Shown in pieces: positions 1 through 5,296 of a DNA stretch of 5,296 nucleotides (the first letter of the stretch is position 1; each line of letters opens with the position of its first letter). The translations under genes and the position numbers were made by a program. The notes beneath the pieces are model-generated. The model did no database searches. It was given only the letters and a program-made list of their open reading frames with translations, and was not told the origin of the DNA. The DNA is taken from positions 1 through 5,296 of the forward strand of contig VSOD01000308.1 in assembly GCA_009774655.1 (NCBI GenBank), read 5' to 3'. The stretch is from Lachnospiraceae bacterium. Its GTDB lineage: Bacteria; Bacillota_A; Clostridia; Lachnospirales; Lachnospiraceae.

Positions 1-2
1 TC

Positions 3-1379
3 TTATTCCTGTATCTTTAATTCCTGAATAAAATAGCCATCCTTGATTGTTGTTAGAGAGAAGACATTTTCATAATGTTCTAAAATACTTTTATAACTTG
101 CAAGGCCAATTCCTCTGTCCGCCCCTCTAGTAGAATAACCCTGCTGCCAGATCTTGTGAAAATCAATATTTGAATACAATGGATTTCTTACTTGAAATGT
201 TGTGCATTCTTCCTGGCTGCTAATCATAATATGTATCTGAGGTTTTGGCTTCTTACCTTTTTTTCCTTGTACTTCATCAATAGCATTGTCAATCAGTATC
301 CCCAGGCATCTGCACAAGTCAGTCGTTCTCAGCCGCGTTCTATCAAATGGACGCAATACTTCCAGTTCACAGGAAATCTGCTCCTGCTGCATTTTTTCCA
401 TTTTCCCCAACAGCAGCCCTTTTACCTCAAGCATATGAATATTTCCAAGTTGTGTCAATCTGCGTATCTGTTCCCCCACCTGATAATCAAAATCACTTGT
501 CATATCCTGGATAAAATTCTGCACTGCTTCCATATTTCCCTCTTTTGCCTGAAGGTACATGCCGGACATCATATTCTTATAATCATGACGGAATCTTCGC
601 ATTTCACTCTGCAATTTTTCTAAACTCTCAATATAAGCACTTTGCTGCTGCATACTAATCTGCTGAGTCTGAATTTGCTTCTTTTGCATTTCCTGACGCC
701 CTGCATAACCAAAAATAATAAAAACAATCAGTAGATATAACAGAGAAACGACTGCATTATCGTTACCAACCCGTTCTCCTATTTGCACCATATAATAAAG
801 TATTTCAGACAAAATCGGGTATAAACTGATAAAAATAATACTTACCTTTTTCGATTCTTTCCGTTCAATCCACAGTCGGAACATTTTCCCAACTCCAGTT
901 TTATATAGAAACAGCACCCAGATGATCTCTATGAGTGGTGTTAATACATACAGAAAAAAATAATATATTAACCGTTCTCCCCAAATATCCAAATGAAAAG
1001 TCATATTAGGTGAAAATAAAACGCCTATGTGTACCGCAAAAGATTCCAACATTTCTAAAAAAACAGCCGAAATCCAACAAGTCAGCAGATTTTCCCGATA
1101 GAGAAAATATAAATAAAACATTGCTCCTGTCATTCCCAGATAGGTAAACAAGATTTGTCCTGCATTATACCTCCATCCAAAGATACCCGCTTTATAAAAA
1201 ACTGTCCCCATCAATGCCCAGACACAGATAAATAATATAGTAAAAGCAATCATTATCACTTTGCGCTCTCTCATTTGATATGGTTTTCGCTCCAGGAGCA
1301 ACATAGAGATCCAGATCGTAAACAGCACACTTATTGTCAAACCAAAGGTATTAGTGCAGAAAAGCCCCCAAAAACTCAT
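3..1379 (-). CDS. Multi-pass membrane sensor histidine kinase, GHKL/AgrC-like (HPK10-type)
   Basis: This is a complete 458-aa sensor kinase that should sit in the membrane, autophosphorylate on histidine and pass phosphate to a response regulator, usually of the LytTR type for this family. The N-terminal half holds about seven hydrophobic segments (near residues 5-29, 41-63, 74-94, 100-122, 137-159, 178-198 and 208-226). A Gln-rich likely coiled coil follows (228-262). The phosphoacceptor motif is FRHDYKN with His265. The ATP-binding domain has an N box LIDNAIDE with Asn365 and a G box DRGIGLASY (421-429). No PAS, HAMP or extracellular sensor domain is seen, so the signal is probably sensed by the membrane helices, as in AgrC-type peptide sensors. 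The start is an ATG preceded by AGGAGGT 11 nt upstream. The stop is 2 nt from the window edge, so the downstream neighbour is unseen. The gene is much more AT-rich than the ABC genes upstream. The kinase call is firm; ligand and partner are unknown. Confidence 0.93.
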   Translation of the reverse strand: MSFWGLFCTNTFGLTISVLFTIWISMLLLERKPYQMRERKVIMIAFTILFICVWALMGTVFYKAGIFGWRYNAGQILFTYLGMTGAMFYLYFLYRENLLTCWISAVFLEMLESFAVHIGVLFSPNMTFHLDIWGERLIYYFFLYVLTPLIEIIWVLFLYKTGVGKMFRLWIERKESKKVSIIFISLYPILSEILYYMVQIGERVGNDNAVVSLLYLLIVFIIFGYAGRQEMQKKQIQTQQISMQQQSAYIESLEKLQSEMRRFRHDYKNMMSGMYLQAKEGNMEAVQNFIQDMTSDFDYQVGEQIRRLTQLGNIHMLEVKGLLLGKMEKMQQEQISCELEVLRPFDRTRLRTTDLCRCLGILIDNAIDEVQGKKGKKPKPQIHIMISSQEECTTFQVRNPLYSNIDFHKIWQQGYSTRGADRGIGLASYKSILEHYENVFSLTTIKDGYFIQELKIQE

Positions 1380-1390
1380 AATCCTCTTTT

Positions 1391-1397
1391 ACCTCCT
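1391..1397 (-). promoter_or_regulatory. Ribosome-binding site of the kinase gene
   Basis: On the minus strand AGGAGGT lies 11 nt before the kinase ATG. A weaker AGAGGA sits only 2 nt from the ATG, too close to serve. The TAG stop of the short upstream reading frame (1398-1396) is embedded in this site, an arrangement typical of translational coupling. Confidence 0.7.
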
Positions 1398-1516
1398 ACA
1401 ACTTCTCCCAATCCTGGCGATCCTGGATCTGCATTTCTCTTACTGCTGATACAAATCCGCCACACAAAACTGATTTCCATTGATCAAATTCCTTCTTTCT
1501 GACGCTGAATCCTCAG
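1396..1516 (-). pseudogene. Short reading frame before the kinase, apparently frameshifted or with a non-canonical start
   Basis: A 38-codon open stretch (1512-1399, stop TAG at 1398-1396) encodes a protein-like sequence ending SAVREMQIQDRQDWEKL. It has no ATG, GTG or TTG near its 5' end; an in-frame TGA stands at 1515-1513. A strong AGGAGG (1528-1523) lies 6 nt upstream of a CTG (1516-1514) in another frame, which reads LRIQRQKEGI and then stops. One base removed around 1494-1505 would join the two into about 39 residues, LRIQRQKE followed by EFDQWKS and onward. I infer a small gene broken by a one-base insertion, or a sequencing error. I do not recognise the family. A competing 34-codon frame (ATG at 1480, starting MEISFVWRIC) has an ATGA overlap with the kinase start, but its composition looks less protein-like and its SD is weaker. 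Confidence 0.3.
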
Positions 1517-1522
1517 TTCTTT

Positions 1523-1528
1523 CCTCCT
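1523..1528 (-). promoter_or_regulatory. Strong Shine-Dalgarno with no conventional start codon after it
   Basis: A consensus AGGAGG is followed by AAAGAA and then CTG; an ATT stands 12 nt downstream. No ATG, GTG or TTG lies at normal spacing. It supports the view that a small gene began here, either with a rare start codon or with its start lost. Confidence 0.45.
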
Positions 1529-1561
1529 GTCAGTATTTTGAAAGGATCCGTGTGCGAGTCT

Positions 1562-3589
1562 TCACGTCTTCCTGCATTTTCTCAGCACCAGGGCCCCGAT
1601 CCCCAGCAGGATCAGCCCTGCTCCCAGAAGCAGCAGCATGTCAGCGAAGGTAACGCTGTCTTTGACAAGCATCGGCACGACTCTGCCGGCCTGCTCCGGA
1701 AAGTAGGTGACGATCACACTGCAGGCGTTGTTCAGAAAATGCATCAGCATGGCCGGATAGATGCTTCCCGTCTTCCATACCACATAGCACAGCACGGCGC
1801 CCAGAAGCCCCGTCGGGATAAACTTCACCAGACTCATATGATAAGCGCCAAACAACGCCGCCGTTATGGCGATCGCCGAAACCACCCTGTATCTCGCCTT
1901 CAGAGAATGCAGGATCAGCCCCCGAAACAGCATCTCCTCACAGACAGCCGGCGCCAGCGCGATCACCAGAAATGCCGCCGGCACATTGTCTCCCATGATC
2001 CCGGAAAAAGTCGTTTCCACATTTTCCGCACTCTGCGGAAAGAGCTTCATCAAACCGCCAGCCAGCATAATATTGATCAGATACACTCCCACAGCCAAAA
2101 ACGCGCTGCCGACAAAACCTGCCGCCCCTGTGCCTGTAAAACCGTAGGTCAGCTTCATATCTTTTTTCGTATAAATCACCAGTGCCAGCGGTACAAGAAG
2201 CAGGATCAGCTGGGTGCCGAACACGCCCGCCAGCCCATATTTCACCTGCAGCAGACTGCCCGCATACAGAACCAGCAGGATCGTCACCGCCACCACAAAC
2301 CACACGTCCGACACGGTGGGCACACCGCCCTTTCGCAGATTGCTTCTTTTCTCAAAAAGCTGCAGACTCCCCTTCTGCTCCGAGAACAGAATCGCCTCGC
2401 TGTCATAGATCTTACTTAAGAACAGGATCGCCACCACCGCATAGGCCACATTGCTGATCAGCACCACCGCGATCAAACCGTAATCCACCTTAAAGACCAG
2501 CATATTCTTGATCAGCAGACAGATGTTCGCCACCGGCATCATAGCCATGGCCCGGGTCAGCTCCAGATTGGGAATGAACCCGATATAGCCCACAAACATT
2601 ACCACCAGCATCAACGGCGTAATATAGTTGTTGGCCTCTTTATAGCTCTTCGCAAATGAAGTCACACACATGGTCACCGCACTGATAAACAGCGAAAAGG
2701 CAAATATGGCCAGCATACATACCAGGATCGCCGGCACGAACATTGCCATGTCAAAGGAACCCACATCCGACTGCATCTCCAGGATCGCATAGATATAGAA
2801 GGCAATCCCGCCCATCGAAAGAATATTCAGGAGCGCCGAGATCATGCCGATCACCGCCACCGTAATGAACTTCGACACGATCAGCTGCCTGTTCGTCACC
2901 GGCAGCGTCAGTATGGTTTCCAGCGTTCCCCGCTCCCGCTCACCCGCCGTCGTATCAATGGCCGGATACATGGTGCCCATCAGCAGGCTGATGATCAGCA
3001 TGAAAGGCAGGACAGAACCCATGATACTGCCCAGCGACTGCTCACTGCTGGACATGTTTTCCTTCTCATAGCCGATCGGCTCCAGAATCTCATGCACGTT
3101 AAGACCGGCCGCCTCGATCCGCTGTCTCGTCATATCTTCCCGCAGCTCATCGAAAGCCTCCATGACAATACCGGCCGCGTAATCCGAGTTGGTGACAGAG
3201 TTCAGATAATATACATCATACTGCATCCGCCCGTCCTGCATCTTTCCCGCAACATAGACGTCTATGGTCTCCTCATTCAAAGCGGCTTCATAGTCCGCAA
3301 CGGAAGCCGCATCCACGATCGTGATCTCGTATGCATTTTCCTCTTCGTCAGTTTCCCCCTGTTCCAGCAGCTTATGTAAAAAGGCGCCGTCATCCCCGGC
3401 ATCCACCGCGATCCTGTAATTCTGCGTCTCCATACTGGAAGAGATGAAAGCTACCACCTGCATGGCGCCTATAAAGATCAGCGGGTACAGGATCACCGGC
3501 ACCACCATCATCATGATCACGGTCTTCTTGTCGCGGAAGACATCCAGCATTTCTTTCTTCACCAAAGTCCTGATAATCTTCGTGTTCAT
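1562..3589 (-). CDS. ABC-2 permease (NatB-like) fused to a CPBP intramembrane metalloprotease
   Basis: A 675-aa two-domain membrane protein. Residues 1-400 form an ABC-2 export permease: a first helix near 22-48, a large extracytoplasmic region (about 50-188), then helices near 189-209, 240-272, 283-305, 321-341 and 371-393. The cytoplasmic motif TTAGERERGTLETILTLPV (213-231) is typical of NatB-type permeases. The C-terminal part (about 425-675) has further helices and all CPBP/CAAX-protease motifs: EEMLFRG (Glu551, Glu552, Arg556), FGAYH with His584, and HFLNN with His617 and Asn620, so the protease site looks intact. The start shares one base with the ATPase stop (TAATG) and has AGGAGG 9 nt upstream, so the pair is surely co-translated and forms one transporter. 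NatB-type partners export Na+ in Bacillus; a peptide or toxic solute is equally possible here. The fused architecture is known in Bacillota. The substrate of either domain cannot be inferred. Confidence 0.94.
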   Translation of the reverse strand: MNTKIIRTLVKKEMLDVFRDKKTVIMMMVVPVILYPLIFIGAMQVVAFISSSMETQNYRIAVDAGDDGAFLHKLLEQGETDEEENAYEITIVDAASVADYEAALNEETIDVYVAGKMQDGRMQYDVYYLNSVTNSDYAAGIVMEAFDELREDMTRQRIEAAGLNVHEILEPIGYEKENMSSSEQSLGSIMGSVLPFMLIISLLMGTMYPAIDTTAGERERGTLETILTLPVTNRQLIVSKFITVAVIGMISALLNILSMGGIAFYIYAILEMQSDVGSFDMAMFVPAILVCMLAIFAFSLFISAVTMCVTSFAKSYKEANNYITPLMLVVMFVGYIGFIPNLELTRAMAMMPVANICLLIKNMLVFKVDYGLIAVVLISNVAYAVVAILFLSKIYDSEAILFSEQKGSLQLFEKRSNLRKGGVPTVSDVWFVVAVTILLVLYAGSLLQVKYGLAGVFGTQLILLLVPLALVIYTKKDMKLTYGFTGTGAAGFVGSAFLAVGVYLINIMLAGGLMKLFPQSAENVETTFSGIMGDNVPAAFLVIALAPAVCEEMLFRGLILHSLKARYRVVSAIAITAALFGAYHMSLVKFIPTGLLGAVLCYVVWKTGSIYPAMLMHFLNNACSVIVTYFPEQAGRVVPMLVKDSVTFADMLLLLGAGLILLGIGALVLRKCRKT

Positions 3590-4410
3590 TATGCACGCCC
3601 TCCTTTTATACCGCCTGGCTGCTCATATGAGCCGTCGGCTGCATCCGGCAGTATACTGCCGCTTTCTTCCAGGATCAGCCCTGAAAAAACATCCCGCAGG
3701 CTGTCCTTCTTCGTCCGCTCCTTCAATTCCGCCGGCGTGCCTTCGCTGATGATCTTCCCCCGATGGATCATCACGATCCGGTCGCAGAGATATTCCGCCT
3801 CTTCCATATAATGCGTGGAGTAAAGCACTGTCTTTCCTCTGTTTCTCTCCCTTTTCATGAAATCAATGATAGACGCGCTGCTGATGATATCCAGTCCCAG
3901 CGTCGGCTCATCGAAGATATAGACCTGCGGGTCGTGCACCAGACATCTGGCGATGGACGCCCGCTGCGTCTGTCCCGTCGAGAGCTTCTCGATCCGGTTA
4001 TCCAGAAAAGCATCCATGGACAGGACCTCACTGATCTGCCTGATCCTCTCTTCCACCGTCTGCTCCGGGATGCCGTAGATGGTGCCCAGCATCTGCAGCA
4101 GCTCACGGGACGAAAGTCTGCCGTAGAGCTTCGTATTGTTGGACAGATAACCGATATGCCGTTTGACTTCGATCTCGTCCGTCATCTCCGTCTCTCCCAT
4201 CCGGATGCTGACCTGTCCGCTGGTGGGCTTCATCAGCCTGGACATCATGCGCAGCAGTGTGGTCTTGCCCGCCCCGTTGGGCCCCAAAATGCCCACGATC
4301 TCTCCTTCCTCCACCGTCAATGAGATATCGTCAACGGCATTGATCTCCATTTTCCTGTTCTTCTTTTCATTTCTGACAAAAGTTTTTATCAGATGATCCG
4401 CTTTGATCAC
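3589..4410 (-). CDS. ABC transporter ATP-binding protein, NatA-like
   Basis: A 273-aa cytoplasmic ATPase that should power the permease encoded directly downstream. Seen in order: Walker A GPNGAGKTT (43-51), ABC signature LSTGQTQR (143-150, a variant of LSGGQ), Walker B VYIFDEPT with Glu168, D-loop LGLD (171-174) and switch His200. The usual Q-loop glutamine appears replaced: the segment reads IGYLSNNTKLY (86-96) where many relatives have Gln after the Pro or Ser. A tail of about 40 residues after the core (DSLRDVFSGLILEESGS and onward) is Gly- and acid-rich. The start is GTG, with a GGGG-containing purine tract 8 nt before it; no better ATG lies upstream. The gene follows the 160-aa membrane protein after a 102-bp gap and overlaps the permease by one base. 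The family is certain; the NatA-like assignment rests on the partner and overall sequence style. Confidence 0.95.
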   Translation of the reverse strand: MIKADHLIKTFVRNEKKNRKMEINAVDDISLTVEEGEIVGILGPNGAGKTTLLRMMSRLMKPTSGQVSIRMGETEMTDEIEVKRHIGYLSNNTKLYGRLSSRELLQMLGTIYGIPEQTVEERIRQISEVLSMDAFLDNRIEKLSTGQTQRASIARCLVHDPQVYIFDEPTLGLDIISSASIIDFMKRERNRGKTVLYSTHYMEEAEYLCDRIVMIHRGKIISEGTPAELKERTKKDSLRDVFSGLILEESGSILPDAADGSYEQPGGIKGGRA

Positions 4411-4415
4411 GTTTA

Positions 4416-4439
4416 CTTCCCCTTTCCCTTTCTTCTTTT
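4416..4439 (-). promoter_or_regulatory. Polypurine leader carrying the ribosome-binding site of the ATPase gene
   Basis: On the minus strand 24 consecutive purines precede TAAAC and the GTG start. AAAGGGG within it is the likely Shine-Dalgarno, about 8 nt from the GTG. The SD is imperfect and the start is GTG, so initiation may be weaker than for the permease. The rest of the 102-bp gap (4411-4512) shows no terminator-like hairpin or convincing promoter, which fits read-through from the gene upstream. Confidence 0.5.
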
Positions 4440-4512
4440 ACTTCCTGACGCTTTGCTGCAGACGCGGACGCACCGGGATGCTTCTCACGCCATGCGCTCT
4501 GCCGGATGGATC

Positions 4513-4995
4513 CTATTGCTCATCCTCCTCGTCCTCTTCCTCCTCCGACTCAAGCCGCTCCACCCGCCTGCGATAGAGAAACGCCACGAACGATACCACC
4601 GCATAACAGACTGCGACAGTAAATACCAGCATAAATACACCCGCGGCAGCCGAACCCGCCAGGGCCTGATATTTCCGGTAGGATCTGGCAAACTGCAGTA
4701 CCCCGCAGACGATTCCGGCAATGATGCTGGCGCACAGATTCACTTTCGGCGTGGGTTCCAGCTTCCGGTCCCAGATACCGTTCTTCAGGCATGCAATCAC
4801 AATGTAAAGAGACAGACCCATAAAGACGATCCATTCTCCCACCAGATTTCTCCATTCCAGTCCCAGACAGCACCCCACAAAAAGAGAGATCGCCAATCCC
4901 CAGAAGGCGATCCAGCAGCCGTTATGTTCGATCTGCAACATCTTCTGCTCCTGCCTCTCATCCAGTCTGTTCCTTCGCAGCTTTCCTTTTCTCAT
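4513..4995 (-). CDS. Four-helix membrane protein of unknown function (possibly DUF6773-like)
   Basis: A 160-aa protein with a basic N terminus (MRKGKLRRNR), a LDERQEQK motif at 11-18, then about four hydrophobic helices (near 27-46, 53-71, 86-102 and 112-141). It ends in a basic stretch YRRRVER and a strikingly acidic tail (149-160, nearly all Glu and Asp). The DERQ start followed by a few helices resembles small membrane proteins found beside XRE regulators in Clostridia; I think DUF6773 is the closest label, but that is from memory and weak. The ATG has AGGAGGT 8 nt upstream. Two other ATGs between the SD and this start are in another frame that ends after a few codons. It lies 62 bp after the regulator and 102 bp before the ABC ATPase on the same strand. 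An accessory, signalling or immunity role for the transporter is inference from position only. Confidence 0.85.
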   Translation of the reverse strand: MRKGKLRRNRLDERQEQKMLQIEHNGCWIAFWGLAISLFVGCCLGLEWRNLVGEWIVFMGLSLYIVIACLKNGIWDRKLEPTPKVNLCASIIAGIVCGVLQFARSYRKYQALAGSAAAGVFMLVFTVAVCYAVVSFVAFLYRRRVERLESEEEEDEEDEQ

Positions 4996-5057
4996 ACATC
5001 ATGACCTCCTACTACCATCCCCTGCTTTTGCGTTATTGCGCCCTGACTGCTTCCTTC

Positions 5058-5258
5058 TCATTCTTCCTCCCAGAACAGATCGTCAAGACGCTTCCCCAAT
5101 ACCCGGCAGATGGCACGGCACAACCTGATCGTGGGATTGTATTCTCCCTGCTCGATCGCATTTATCGTCTGTCTGGAAACCCCCACGGCCTCAGCCAGCT
5201 CCTTCTGTGGCATATCCTTCTCGGCACGGGCTACTTTGATCGGGATATTCCTTGCCAT
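5058..5258 (-). CDS. Small XRE (Cro/C1-type) helix-turn-helix regulator, YozG/YgzD-like
   Basis: A 66-aa DNA-binding protein that is almost entirely the HTH domain. Helix 2 is around QKELAEAVG (18-26) and the recognition helix around SRQTINAIE (29-37), followed by the characteristic GEYNPTIRL and a C-terminal VLGKRLDDLFWEEE. Length and sequence match the short YozG/YgzD-type regulators, which have no sensor domain. The start is fixed: TAA lies directly in frame before the ATG. The ribosome-binding region is a run of ten G (see the separate entry). As the first gene of the putative operon it probably controls its own promoter and the membrane protein and transporter genes behind it, but no operator dyad is visible in the few bases available upstream. 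Confidence 0.93.
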   Translation of the reverse strand: MARNIPIKVARAEKDMPQKELAEAVGVSRQTINAIEQGEYNPTIRLCRAICRVLGKRLDDLFWEEE

Positions 5259-5261
5259 TTA

Positions 5262-5271
5262 CCCCCCCCCC
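5262..5271 (-). repeat. Ten-G homopolymer in the regulator's ribosome-binding region
   Basis: On the minus strand AAA is followed by ten G and then TAA before the ATG of the XRE gene. The run takes the place of the Shine-Dalgarno. Being outside the coding sequence, a change in length would not shift the reading frame but would alter SD pairing and the spacing from promoter to start. Tracts this long are prone to slippage, both in cells and in sequencing. Confidence 0.8.
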
Positions 5272-5286
5272 TTTCAAAAACAGGGT

Positions 5287-5292
5287 ATCATA
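5287..5292 (-). promoter_or_regulatory. Candidate -10 box (TATGAT) for the regulator operon
   Basis: TATGAT on the minus strand lies 28 nt before the regulator ATG and matches the sigma-A -10 consensus TATAAT at five of six positions. Transcription would start near 5280, leaving a leader of about 20 nt that contains the G run. The -35 region would fall beyond the window edge, so this cannot be confirmed here. Confidence 0.4.
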
Positions 5293-5296
5293 TAGC

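Noticed and set aside
192..623. Plus-strand reading frame of 143 codons within the kinase
   Set aside because: It runs opposite the catalytic domain whose H, N and G boxes are intact; it is a shadow.
1396..1480. 34-codon minus-strand ORF starting MEISFVW with an ATGA overlap to the kinase start
   Set aside because: The overlap is attractive, but the SD is weak and the residues look less protein-like than the overlapping frame. I keep it only as an alternative in the small-ORF entry. Its stop lies at about 1378, inside the kinase start.
1529..1561. Possible terminator after the permease gene
   Set aside because: Only a 4-bp CGTG/CACG pairing is seen and no T run follows it on the minus strand, so termination is not supported.
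1380..1561. Promoter for the kinase gene
   Set aside because: A TTGATC is present, but no -10-like hexamer lies at 16-18 nt from it; no pair of boxes is convincing.
1380..1561. AgrD-like autoinducer peptide gene beside the AgrC-like kinase
   Set aside because: The short frames lack the expected amphipathic leader, the central Cys-containing core followed by a charged tail, and an AgrB gene nearby.
1538..2419. Long plus-strand reading frame of 293 codons
   Set aside because: It lies antisense within the permease-protease gene, is rich in Gln, His and Arg as expected of a shadow frame, and has no recognisable domain or good SD.
4516..4552. Several AGGAGG-like sequences on the minus strand near the end of the membrane protein gene
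   Set aside because: They are the Glu and Asp codons of the acidic tail. The one nearby ATG opens only a 12-codon frame at poor spacing.
4393..5004. Plus-strand reading frame of 203 codons
   Set aside because: Antisense to the membrane protein gene and its flank; the minus-strand frame has a clear SD and coherent membrane helices, and this one has no family features.

Overview
The window reads as a stretch of a Gram-positive, anaerobic-type Bacillota chromosome, most likely Clostridia of the Lachnospiraceae kind. The clues are strong AGGAGG ribosome-binding sites, a GHKL-type AgrC-like sensor kinase, a short YozG/YgzD-like XRE regulator, and an ABC-2 permease fused to a CPBP protease. Genus cannot be told from the sequence. 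Every supported gene lies on the minus strand, so transcription runs from the right edge (about 5290) to the left edge (position 3).

In transcription order: (1) a 66-aa Cro/C1-type regulator (5258-5058), with a candidate -10 box near the right edge and an unusual run of ten G as its ribosome-binding region; (2) a 160-aa four-helix membrane protein of unknown function (4995-4513); (3) a NatA-like ABC ATPase with a GTG start (4410-3589); (4) a 675-aa fusion of a NatB-like ABC-2 permease and a CPBP (CAAX-like) intramembrane protease (3589-1562), whose start overlaps the ATPase stop as TAATG; (5) a 182-bp interval with a strong Shine-Dalgarno and a short reading frame that looks frameshifted; (6) a complete 458-aa multi-pass GHKL histidine kinase (1379-3). 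No response regulator is in view; if there is a partner it probably lies beyond the left edge.

Genes 1-4 form a plausible operon: a small DNA-binding regulator, an accessory membrane protein, and a two-gene exporter/protease. By family, the exporter may extrude Na+ or another small toxic solute or peptide, and the CPBP domain suggests peptide processing, immunity or envelope-stress functions. The substrate is not readable from the sequence. The kinase gene is clearly more AT-rich than the exporter genes, so the two blocks may have different histories. Their adjacency still recalls Bacillus subtilis natK-natR beside natAB.

I see no RNA gene, insertion sequence, CRISPR array, attachment site or convincing terminator. 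No clearly new system is visible. The points most worth checking are the poly-G tract at the regulator's start, the permease-protease fusion, and the broken or non-canonical small ORF before the kinase.
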